Assembly: GCA_025403435.1 (NCBI GenBank)
Contig: CM046341.1
Location: forward strand, 16,635,319-16,699,318
Source: Artocarpus heterophyllus
Taxonomy: Eukaryota; Streptophyta; Magnoliopsida; Rosales; Moraceae
DNA: 64,000 nucleotides
Direction: 5' to 3'
Shown: piece by piece, positions 23,756 through 34,455 of the stretch
Layout of the letters: every line of letters starts with the position of its first letter
Position numbering within the stretch: the first letter of the stretch is position 1
Translations under genes and position numbers: made by a program
Notes under the pieces: generated by a model
Databases searched by the model: none
What the model saw: the letters and a program-made list of their open reading frames with translations, nothing else
Told to the model about the DNA's origin: nothing

Positions 23756-24744
23756 GGGTCTATTTGGTAAATGGTTCGAATTGTGTCGATTTGATTATTT
23801 TGATTTAAGTTATATGATTTGAATTGCTATCTCAATTGACATTTAAATATGTATTTAAAACGTTAATGTAAGGAAATAAAATTAAAATTTGTGTTTGGAT
23901 AGAAAGTAGAAAAGTTTTTGTTTTATTAATACATTTAATAAAATCTTATTGTTCATGATATTAAAAAAATATAATATGGATCTTGATTTATTTTTCTCTT
24001 TATTAGGAACACAATAAAAGAAGAAATGTTTCAATCGGATATCAAATTAATAAGTTATGATTTTTTCCCCACAAATATAGGAGAAAGAATATGAGATTTA
24101 TTGTAGCAAACTAATCCGAGTCCAATGAGTTGAAGGGGAGAGTAAACTCTAAAAACTTAGATTTAAAGGATTCATTTGGTTTGAGTTTTGGGGGAACATA
24201 TATCCAAAGGATTCTTTGGACTTAGAGCCTGTTTGTTTCACATATTAAACTAAGTCTTTGGACTCTAAGTCCAAAGAACTCTTCAGATAAATGTTTGTTT
24301 CCTTAAAAATTCAAATCAAATAAATCCTTTAAGTCCTAGTTTTTAGAGTTTTTTTCCCTTAAACTCTTTGAACTCAGATGAGTTTCCACAATAAAATCTC
24401 ATATTCTTTTTTTTATATTTGTAAAAAAAAAAAGCATAACTTCTTCATTTGATGTTCGATTAAGACGATTATTATTTTATTGCATTCCTAATAAATAGAT
24501 GAATAAATCAAGATCCATGCTGCATATTTTTTAACATCATGAACCATAAGATTTTGTTAGATTTATTAATAAATCAAAAAACTTTTTCTACTATCTATCC
24601 AAAAATAAATTTTAATTTTATTCCCTCTTCATATTAACATTTTAAATGCAATCCAAACGTCAATTTAGATAGCAATTCAAATCATACATTCAAATCAAAA
24701 TAATCTAAATCAATACAATTCAAATATATTTACCAAACGGACCC
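23756..24744. mobile_element. Tourist-like (PIF/Harbinger) element, near-complete palindrome
   Basis: The 989 bp element starts GGGTCTATTTGGTAAA and ends with the complement of GGGTCCGTTTGGTAAA, flanked by TTA on both sides (23753-23755 and 24745-24747). The TTA duplication and GGGxCxxTTTGG terminus fit PIF/Harbinger Tourist MITEs. The two ~490 bp arms can be aligned almost end to end (for example GGATCTTGATTTATT, GAATATGAGATTTATTG and their complements), meeting near 24250, so one strand can fold into a very long hairpin. No transposase. Confidence 0.8.
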
Positions 24745-24747
24745 TTA

Positions 24748-25463
24748 GAGTCCAAAGAGTTAGTAGTAATTTTAACCACACTTTAGAATCAAATTAAAAT
24801 GGCGTAATTATATAAGGGAAAAATTAGAGGGTTAAAACTAAAAAAAAAAAAACCAAGATGAGTGGCATTGAAATTTTATATGCTTTCTTTCTAAACAAGT
24901 AAATAAGGTACCCACGATGCATGTATCAAGTTGAAGTTAAAACTTTTATAGTATAGGTTATTAAATACAAGTAAAATTTTATTTAAAAATTATAAAAAGA
25001 AAAAAAGTTATTTGTATAAATAACCTCTAAAGATGTGAATTTATTTCATTTTGTCTGTTAACATTCACTATTTCAAATCTAACAACCTTGATATTTATGA
25101 AATAAACAATTTTGATCACTCAGTTAATAAATTGACTTTTAAGGCAAAATAGCGTAAATAAAATATAAAAAGTTAGGGTTTTAAAAGGATAAAATAATAA
25201 AAGAACAAAAAGATTCAAAAATATACTCTAAATTAAAAAAGAAAAATTTAGACTAGTGATATAATTTTGATTTCTTTATTTGAAAGGCAAGAGACTATGA
25301 TAGTTAAATGTAGTGAACAAAATAAGTAAAGCAAGAAAAAAAAGAAAAGGAAAGTAAGAAAAAGAAAAATAATAAAAATAAAAAAAAGTTAACAAAAAGC
25401 AAGGCACCAAAACGGTATAAAATTGGACTAGCAGAAATAGAACAATGAGTCTTTATAGACTTT
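24748..25463. other. AT-rich intergenic DNA
   Basis: No coding or repeat structure beyond poly-A and AAAG runs (25330-25390). Confidence 0.5.
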
Positions 25464-25472
25464 TTTAATATA

Positions 25473-26600
25473 GGATTAATTTTATTTTTGGCCATTGAAC
25501 TATGTAACTTATCTTATTTTAGCTTATGAACTTTAAAACGTAACAAATTACACCCATAAACTATTCAATTTGTCTCATTTTGGCCATTTCGTTACTAAAT
25601 TTGTTAATATTAACATAATTAAACCGATAATTTCACTTTTAGGCCTTAAACTATGCAATTTATCCTATTTTGACCCTTAAAATTTAAACAATAATAAATC
25701 ACACTCCTACATTATGAAACTTGTCCTACTATGACCCTTTCATCACTTAATCTGTTAAATATTGACATATTAAGACAAATAACCATTCTCTTAAAAAAAA
25801 AAGAAGAAGAGAAATAACCTTTTGACCTTTTGCTCTATACGTGTTTTTAACATATATTTTGATGGCAAATTTTCTAAATTTAGTTTATCCATTCTGTAAG
25901 TTGTACTATTTTTATTATAATTTTTAATAAAAGTTTTACTTTATTTTTTTTACTTAAGAAATTTTATCAAATTTGCTCCATCATATAGTTTAAAATGAAT
26001 TAAATAGACTTAGAAATACTTGGATACATGGGTTCTTAACGAAAATGACACATGGTTAATATAGTATAACCTACTTGTCATTTTTACAACAAAATTTTTG
26101 GTAAAATTTACGTGAATGACATAATAATGAATATTTTGCTTAATTGAACTCAATAATTATGAAACAAAGCCTCAAAATTCTTATTAATTTCAAGTTGATA
26201 AAATGCATACTATTTATGAAATTCCCTGTTTGTAGGTCTGAGATGCATGAAATTCGATTTAAAAGATTCAATCTTGACCTTTGATTTATAGTTAATCTAT
26301 TTAGGCGCATGTATATGTAGCTTAATCCATCAATATTAGATTTAGTAATTGAAGAGCCAAAATAAGACAAATATTTTAGGTGTGTAATTTGTTATAGTTT
26401 AAAGTTTAAGGGTAAAAATGAGACAAGTTGCATAAATTAAGGGGCAAAAGTGAAATATTGGTTTAATTCTGTTAATATTTAAAGAATTTAGTAATAAAAA
26501 GGCCATCATCAGACAAGTTGAACAGTTCAAGGGCATGATTTACTACATTTTAAAGTTCATCAAGTTACATAGTATAAGGGGTTAAAAGTGAAATTAACCC
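25473..26600. mobile_element. Mutator-like non-autonomous element, 1128 bp
   Basis: The ends are GGATTAATTT and the complement of GGGTTAATTT. The arms share several hundred bases of imperfect inverted similarity, built from repeated phrases such as AACTATGTAACTT, ACAAATTACACCC and CAACTTGTCT. The flanking 9 bp TTTAATATA is identical at 25464-25472 and 26601-26609, the hallmark duplication of Mutator-like elements. Internal sequence is AT-rich without a transposase. Confidence 0.85.
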
Positions 26601-26648
26601 TTTAATATATCTTAGGACATTGTGGGTTTATTTCAAAAATAATTTGCA

Positions 26649-26816
26649 TGCGTTTGGAGAATTAGTTTGTGTTTAGGGAATTAGTTTAAACTCATTCGTT
26701 TGAACTCAAATAATATAAAGCATTTTATTGTTACAATGTAAAACAAAAGTGAGTTGCAATCTAAAGCTCTCACACGCTACGGAACGAATTGGTTTAAACC
26801 AAAGTTCTCAAACACC
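26649..26816. mobile_element. Possible small Tourist/Stowaway-like MITE
   Basis: The ends are similar in inverse orientation: GCGTTTGGAGAATTAGTTT at the left against GTGTTTGAGAACTTTGGTTT on the complement of the right end, both leading to TTTAAAC and ATTCG. The duplicated target is not clear. Confidence 0.4.
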
Positions 26817-26904
26817 CTAAAAAAATAAAAATACTATGCCTTATGAGCTATTTTTTTGGTGCCTCAAAACATCACACAACTATCAAATCAAACCTTCAAT
26901 CTTA

Positions 26905-27611
26905 TAGGGGTGAACAAAAAACCTAACAACCCAACGAACTCAATCAAACCACCGACCTAATCCAAGATAACCCAAACTTGACGAGTAATCCAACCTAACT
27001 CGAGGTTTCATTAGGTGGATTTCAGTTGAGATTTTCTCAATCCATCCTAACCCGGAACCACCCAAATTTTTTTTTTTTTCATTTTTTCCCCTTTTTCGAT
27101 TACAAGGTTTTATAAATATTGAAATTTGATTAAGGAATCATCATATGACCTTATAAAAGCTTTCTTAGAGTTAAATTTATCTTGAGTAAAAATTCAAGCT
27201 TCTATATGGGAGTGTATGATTTAAGTAATGTCAAATGAAATTCAATCTCAAGTTAATTCTATGTTTTTTTGTTTATGCTACAATTAGAGTAAGACAATTC
27301 ATGATAAAATTTTTGTTTTTTTAAACGTAATTTTGGACCTTTATAAGACTAATAGTTTATGAATTTTAACTTGTTGATTCATTTTGGTTTAAATTGTTAG
27401 TTTTTACTTGTATTTTTTTATATTACTTGATCTAAACAACTTATCCAATCCGCCCTACCATTATTTAGATGGGTTAATTTTAAACTTTGGATTGATTATC
27501 CAATCCGCCCTAACATTATTTAGAAGGGTTAATTTTAAATTTTGAATTGATTGGCTGGGTTAAGTTTGAAATCAACTTACCCAAACTTTGAGGGGTTGGT
27601 GTTGATCCCTA
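26905..27611. mobile_element. hAT-like non-autonomous element upstream of the YIP4 gene
   Basis: The ends TAGGGGTGAACA and TAGGGATCAACA (complement of right end) are inverted. The flanking 8-mers CAATCTTA (26897-26904) and CAATATTG (27612-27619) agree at 6 of 8, compatible with an old hAT duplication. Inside, a ~62 bp unit containing ATCCAATCCGCCCTA is repeated in tandem (27443-27560). The right end lies about 300 bp from the start codon of the next gene. Confidence 0.6.
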
Positions 27612-27915
27612 CAATATTGTACGTTTGTACGTCGTTTGTGAAGATTACGACAGTGTTTCTAAAACCAGTGGAGCAAAAAAGCAAAGCCATTTCTTCCAGC
27701 CCTCTCCAAAGTCCAAACACAACAACAAATCCTCCCCTAATCCCGACCCCAATCCTCATTTCTCCCGTACACAAACAGCGCCTTTCCTCCTCCTCCTCCT
27801 CCTCACGCTCTCTCGAGATCTCGGCTTTTCAGAATTCATTTCAGATCCAACCCCCTTCATTTTCCCGGGAAAAACACAGACGAAAAAGAGTTTTCCGGGA
27901 AAATAACACTCAAAA
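27612..27915 (+). promoter_or_regulatory. YIP4 gene proximal promoter and 5' UTR
   Basis: CT-rich sequence (CTCCTCCTCCTCCTC near 27785-27810), typical of plant 5' UTRs, runs to the ATG at 27916. I see no clear TATA box. The hAT-like element abuts it, so the core promoter is either within this short interval or includes transposon sequence. Confidence 0.4.
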
Positions 27916-30900
27916 ATGTCGCACAGCGACACGGTCCCGCTCCACCCGTCGTCCCAATCGGACATCGACGAGATCGAGAACCTCATCAACGCCAGCGTCC
28001 AGTCCGGCCCCGCCACCGTCCTCCCTGCTAGACCTCCCAGCCCTCCTAGGGCTTCGATTCCCGTCTCCTCTTCGTTCATCCAATCCAACCTCCCTCCTCC
28101 TCTTCCTCCGTCGACGACGACGACCGCCTCCAACCAGAAGCCTCCTTCCGTCCCCGTCCCCGTCCCCGTCGCTCCGCCGCTTTCCTCCTCCGGCGACGGA
28201 CGCCCGAGCATTGCCTCCTCCGGCTTCGGCTCGCTTCCCAACACGCTGACGGAGCCCGTCTGGGACACCGTGAAGAGAGATCTGTCGAGGATCGTCAGCA
28301 ACTTGAAGCTCGTGGTGTTTCCGAACCCTTATCGCGAGGATCCGGGGAAGGCCTTGAGGGATTGGGATCTTTGGGGACCTTTCTTCTTCATCGTTTTCCT
28401 CGGTCTCACGTTGTCGTGGTCTGCGTCCGTCAAGAAGGTAGGCGAATGGAGTTTCACTTCCCAATTTTAGTTTTCATACTGTGTAGAGATTGATTGAAAA
28501 AATTAGGAATTCGAGGGATCAGTTTAGGGTTTAGGAGTTTGGATCTTTGTCAATTCAGAATCCAAAACTCGAAAACGTGAGATTTTGGTTTATATGAGAG
28601 ATCAGTTGCATGCATTGAATTCAATCAGAGGATTTTCGAGGAATTATTGCCTATAATTTAGTGGAGTATTTCAATTAGCTGAGTTTAGTTTGGCTAAAAA
28701 CGGTTGGAAATTTTAGGGGCTGTTATAGATCAAACCTTTTCGTAAGCGAGAAGCTTTTGAGATGGATTTGGATGTGGGAGATCAGTTTCGGATTTATGAG
28801 TTCAAACGCAATATCGTATCACTTCCGAATCAAAAACCTGAAACATGATATCTTTGTTCTGCTAGAATATGATTCATTATGGGGTTTGTGAGTAATTGTT
28901 GCCTAGGATTTGGTGGAATATTTTAATGAGCTGATTCTAGTTTGGTTATTCGTTTAAGAAGTTATGGGTTGCACGATTAGTTAGTTAACCTAATTAATGG
29001 GTAATCCTATCTGTTATTAAGAATTGATCCTCATCATGCAAAAGTTTAGGAAATTCTGTGGGCTATCATAGATTAAACCCTTTCTTAAATGGAGTTAATT
29101 TATAGACAGTATTCAAAGTTGTCATGGAAGTCCTGTAACTGTGAAATGTAAATTAGATGCTTATGTTTACTTGTTATTCCTTACGAAGAAGCATATTACA
29201 TGCAAAAACCATGTTGCAGCGCTGCAGAGGGAGCTGATGGATCTCAGTTCCTTGTTTTTCTTTTGATATTTGGGTTTTAAAGGAGTTTGCTATGTTATCT
29301 TCACCTTGGGGTTATTAAAGTAGTCCTTGAGGAATTAAAAAAATATATGAGACTATTCTACAAGGCAAAATCTCTTAAACGGCAGTGTAATCTAAAATCT
29401 AGTTGCGTTAAGGAGAGAGAACTTATTGAAGATGGCTTACATTGAGTAGGAATGGAAGGGATTTGTGGAATAATGAATCAGGACCTGATTGTCTACAAAT
29501 TTTTGCTGCATGCTTCTTTAATGCTGTAGCACCCGCAAATTTTTCAGGGCCATCAGTTAGGCACTGTGTTAGTATTTTAAGTTTTAATAACTGATAGAAG
29601 CCATCCATCTGATAAATGTATACTTACGGGTTTTTTTTATGATTATTTTCTTGTTTTTTTTCCAAAAATAAAATCAAATCTGTCTGAACTATGAAGACTG
29701 TACTGAATCTTTCTCATACTGTTATGCACTTTGAAGCTTAGTAGGCACATCTATGAACCCTGGTGCATTAAAAAAAAAAAAGAAAAAGAAAAAGAAAAAA
29801 AAAAGATGATACATTGGCAGTGCCACACTGGCTGCAAGCCTGCAACAGCAGTGTGTAAAAGATTAGATCTTCTTCTACCTTCACTAATGATGCTAAGGAT
29901 CTCTAGCATCATGCATGAGAAAAGTTAATCATGCCACAGTTTGAACTGCATATACAATTTATTTTGGCCTTTATTGGAATCTGATGTTATCAGTTATTGG
30001 ATGAATTGAGATTTGAAATGTTAGTGAATCACTTGACGTGATTGATAACATGGAAGTTTTATCAAGTGGGCGGGGTGACTTCGCATAACGAAGATCGTGT
30101 TTTTTTTTTTTTTTGGGCACTATCTAATCATACCTTAAAGTGCAGCGAAAATTTAACCTTCTCAAATTCCCGGGCTACCATCTTTTGTAAAATGTCTTCT
30201 TTATATTTATGGTTGTGTAGATTATGCTTTCAGATGATGTCTTAAGTGACTTTGAACTCGTCAGATTCCAGTAAAATGATTTCATCCACTTGACACCTGC
30301 ACAAATAGGAACTGGAACATTTGTATTAGATCTTAAGCTTACTTTATAAGTTTATCTCTGCTGCTGTGGTATGGATTCTGCAGTTAATCAACAAATATAA
30401 ACAGTAAATCTTTTGTAGTAAATGCTGGATGGCTGAATTGTTGGTTACCAAATTCTCATGTTGTTTTGCAAGATGTATTTACATGTTTCGCCTGTCTTGA
30501 AGATCTTAGGAAACAATAATTAGGCCACAAAACTCGTTGCAACCGTAAATTTTCAGTGACCTGGATGCCAATTAAGATAACGTCCTAAAACTTTTTCCCT
30601 AATTAATATGGTTACAGGAATCTGCCTTCTTTGCTCAGTTTTGAGGATCTGTCCATGTGTTGTACCCTTGTACCATTATTTTTAAGAGTGATTTTTATTT
30701 TTCTCTTTTTTAGAAATGGCCCTATACTTTGAAACTATTTTCTTTTGAAATTAAGATTGAAGAATAAGTTTACTCATTTGTTTTATACGTGTCTCAATTT
30801 AGTTATGCTTTCCAACTGCTAATGTATCGCATCAATTATTTCACTATTTCATTGACATTCTTTCCACTTCTATTTCCAGTCTGAGGTTTTCGCTGTTGCA

Positions 30901-31932
30901 TTTGCTCTACTAGCTGCTGGTGCTGTAATTTTGACCCTGAATGTGCTGCTCCTGGTAATTACCTCTCACGCTCGATCCCTATTCCTCTCTCTTTCCCTCT
31001 CTTTGTAATGCATGTATCTACTTGCATGCATGTTTTTAAAAGGATACTCTCAAGGAGATCGAAAACACACCCCCACACACACACTTCCCTGATCCTGTGC
31101 ACTGTAGCACATGTATAAATATTCTGGGAATCAAAATATATAGGTATGGTCAATTTGGCAATGCACACTAATTATTCCTGTCTACTATAGCACGGGTATA
31201 AATGTTTTGAAAATCAAATTACTCATTTAGGTAGGGCCAATTTGGTATTGCTTTTGGAGATTCTAAATGTTCTTTAGTTATCACTCTATGTAAGTAACGT
31301 TTTTGGTAACAGTGCACAAGAGTACTTTGTATATCACTAACACGCCTTTATAGCTATTTTGAGGAGAAAGATTTTATAACTTTTGACCTCTGTTTTCACT
31401 TTTTCTATGAGTAAATATAGAACTTCCTCCAGAAACACAGCAATCCCGAAGTAGACCTAGTCTCCTTTTCAATGCGTTTTGAAAGTTCTGAAATTTAAGA
31501 AAGTTGAACATTTGTCGTATGAATGGGAGTGATCTTGAGATAAAATTGTTTTTCTGTTGGAATTTGGGATGTACAAAACGCCTATGATGATTGCCTAAAA
31601 AACTGGATCAAGGAAGTGAAACCCTGCATTCATGATTTAATGGCCGACCTAAACCTCTGATTATATTTCAGGGTGGGCACATAATTTTCTTCCAGAGTCT
31701 GAGCCTTTTGGGTTACTGCTTATTCCCTCTGGACATTGGCGCCCTAATCTGTATGTTGAAGGACAACGTGATAGTGAAAGTGATTGTGGTATGTGTGACT
31801 TTGGCTTGGAGTTCTTGGGCAGCATATCCTTTCATGAGTTCAGCAGTCAACCCAAGGAGAAAAGCTCTCGCACTTTATCCTGTTTTCCTCATGTATGTAT
31901 CTGTTGGCTTCCTCATTATTGCCATTGATTGA
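27916..31932 (+). CDS. YIP4: YIP4/YIPF6-type Yip1-domain membrane protein
   Basis: Three coding exons, 27916-28437, 30880-30954 and 31672-31932, join in phase to 285 aa with GT-AG introns (about 2.4 kb and 0.7 kb). The N-terminal ~110 residues are Pro/Ser-rich and cytosolic. Then come [30 protein letters not shown] and the family hallmark [11 protein letters not shown]. Five hydrophobic segments follow, roughly residues 153-170, 175-197, 202-226, 232-254 and 262-284. The Yip1 domain family works in Rab-linked vesicle traffic; in Arabidopsis the YIP4a/YIP4b proteins act with ECHIDNA at the trans-Golgi network in secretion of wall material (family knowledge). Length matches that family. Exon 1 is strikingly GC-rich against the AT-rich surroundings and produces long antisense shadow ORFs. 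No defects seen. Confidence 0.93.
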
Positions 31933-32276
31933 TATGCACTGGATTTGCTCAAACATACTGAACCTCAACACGTTATTACATAGGAATTTTATGTTCTTCT
32001 GAGTAATCTTCTTTTCATGTAAACTGTATTTTTTGACTTGATATGTTTGGGAGCTCATTCTGCCAATAGAAAAATATAGAAGTATGAAACTTTCACATTT
32101 TTTATTAAAGTTCTCTGGTGCCAACTGTGGGCGTCTGGTTTTAGATGGACCTTTTGTGGATCCCAACTTTGTTGGGATTTATTGAAGTTATACAGATTCG
32201 GTATTTTCCTCTTAATTTTTTGAAAAAGGTTTATCTGAAGGGTTCAAAACTGTTTCAAATCGTGTCAATATTTATA
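31933..32276 (+). other. YIP4 3' flank
   Basis: Likely 3' UTR and downstream DNA. No distinct polyadenylation hexamer stands out and no other gene is present. Confidence 0.45.
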
Positions 32277-32625
32277 GACCTATTTAGTAGTGTTTTCAAA
32301 ATGGTTTGAACCGTATTTGAAATTTCCTTTGGTTATTAAAGATTGTGTTAAGCATAAGAGAAATAAATGAAATTGTACATGTCTGTTTTTGAAAAAATGT
32401 ATTAAGTATAGTCTTAGAAGATGAAAACGGAAGCGAGAATAATAACTTTCAAACATTTCTGTTTATTGCTTCCATTCTTGTTTTCAAATCATTTGTTAAC
32501 CAAATGCTATTTAGAAAATGTTTTGTTTTCATGCGTTAAAAGGCTTGTAGGAACAACTTTTTTTTTTTTTTTTTGAAGGGTTGTAGAAACATTTTTAAGA
32601 ACACTCAAAAGTACTAAATGGGGCC
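32277..32625. mobile_element. MITE, about 349 bp
   Basis: The left end GACCTATTTAGTAGTGTTTT and the complement of the right end, GGCCCCATTTAGTACTTTTG, are inverted and similar; the interior is AT-rich. TA flanks both sides, so the target duplication is short or lost. Superfamily uncertain. Confidence 0.5.
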
Positions 32626-34335
32626 TAAATGTAGAAATAAATGTCTAGCAACAATTTAATCGAGTCAAACCCTAAAAAAAGTATTAATTGAGTCAAGAGT
32701 GTCTATATAGTATCCATTCTAAATCTAGTATCCGATTAACAATGGAAGAATCGGATCATGTTGAAAGTTCGGTACTCTTTAAATGTTCAACTTGCGTTAT
32801 CCACCAAATGCATACATGTTTTGGAAGTTTGGTCTTAAATATATAGAGGCTAATGTTATCTATAACTAGTGGCATTCACGCGATTCTCGACTAAGCCAGT
32901 TTTTTATATCAATCTTATGATCCACATTCTCTCGCTCGGCATTAACAATATAGTATTTATGACTACTCTGCATTAAGCATTTTTTAATTTAAAAAATCGT
33001 CATTTGAAGTGGACAAAGAGATGAAATATTGCGAGAATTCTTTCGTGTAACCTTCGTTGCGATGGCATATGGAACTTTTTCTTTTCTTTTCTTTTCTTTT
33101 CTTTTTTCCCCATCTCCTTTTGGAATGTTGGACATGTAGCATGATCTTAGTGATGTTTAAATATAACAAAAAAATTAAAATATTTACAACTAGTAAAATT
33201 TAAAATTGTTAAAATAATTACTATGTAAATTTGTAGTATAAAATATAAATATCATTGCCGTATTTTGATTTCTTAAAATATTCCCAAAAAAATGTTACAT
33301 TTCAACGCACCATCATGAGTATGTCATGTGATGCATATCAACCAAAAGATGTATAAACTTGAACTATTGTGAAAATGTAAGGCCATGTTTTCACATTCAA
33401 ATGGCACAAATGATCAATTAGACGTCAAAATTGATTTACAACCTAATTTACACAAAATGTATTGCTTAAACAGAGTAAAGCAAAGACTACAATTTCCAAA
33501 CGTTACATTATATCCGTCCCTCTGATCTATGAAATATTAAAAAAAATTCCTTTCGTTGTTATTTTTAACAAAAATAACACATATCACATAAAAATTAGAT
33601 TGTCTAATAATTTAATGAGTCATACGGAAGTGAAAGGAGCAATTATTTTTAAGGTTTCTTAGTTTTTTCCTTAACAATTAAAATTTTTAAATTATATCAA
33701 CTTTTAAATTTAAATTAGCTTTAGACATAATAGAATTATCTAAAAACTCTTGTATTGTACACAAGATGTTGATTCTGTTTCAATTTTTATTAAAAATTAT
33801 AACAAAAAGAGTTTTTTGTGTTTATATTTTATAGATCGAAGGGAACCAATTTTACGTTTTAAAAATTGAGAAGTAAATTGTTATAATTGGGTTGCAATTG
33901 AGGGAAAATTTTTGTAATAAATCCATTTTAATAGTATGTGAGTGCCACATGATACTAAATGCGAAAAAAGAAATATGTTTCCTAGGGAATATGCATGTTC
34001 CCATATATTTTTATTTTCACTATCGTCATTGCACTTTTGCCTTGAACTTTGATGAATTAGTAATTTATTCCCGAATTTTTTAATTATGGCAGTTTAACTT
34101 TTGAATTCAATGAAATATGCCAAAACGTTCCCGTGTCAATGAATCATGTTATAATTTAGGAGATATTCACAAGCACGTTATTAGAACTTTTTACATTTGC
34201 ATTTGTATCACGGTTGGTTATTTTTATTTATTTGTAAGGGTAAATTAGTCTTTTAATTTTCGCTTGCGCAGCTGTATAAACCCATACATGCTAGTTTATG
34301 CAATGAAGTATATTTGTCTGCAATTGCAACAATGT
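32626..34335. other. AT-rich intergenic DNA
   Basis: No gene seen. Contains a (CTTTT)n microsatellite at about 33078-33106. Confidence 0.5.
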
Positions 34336-34350
34336 AAAACCCTAGCTTAT

Positions 34351-34439
34351 GCCCAAGACATGTTGGTCTAGCGGCATTAGGGTAGGGGTGTGGTTTGTAT
34401 TGGATTGGGGACGGAAATTCGATCCTTCATTGTATTAAA
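34351..34439 (+). mobile_element. Short tRNA-derived SINE
   Basis: An exact RNA polymerase III A box, TGGTCTAGCGG, lies at 34364-34374, and a near-consensus B box ATTCGATCC at 34417-34425, spaced as in a tRNA head. The copy ends in a short A tail. It is flanked by a target duplication, AACCCTAGCTTAT (34338-34350) and AACCCTAGCCTTAT (34442-34455), as left by LINE-driven insertion. No tRNA body or other product. Confidence 0.65.
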
Positions 34440-34455
34440 AAAACCCTAGCCTTAT

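Noticed and set aside
27551..28249. 232-codon plus-strand ORF overlapping YIP4 exon 1
   Set aside because: Frame-shifted shadow of the exon with Ser/Pro/Arg-rich sequence; the YIP4 frame has clear family motifs.
27756..28464. Long minus-strand ORFs (181 and 184 aa)
   Set aside because: Antisense shadows of the GC-rich exon 1 of the YIP4-like gene; Arg/Gly-rich low-complexity translations and no domain.
34351..34439. Functional tRNA gene
   Set aside because: A and B boxes are present but there is no cloverleaf or anticodon stem; A tail and TSD indicate a SINE.
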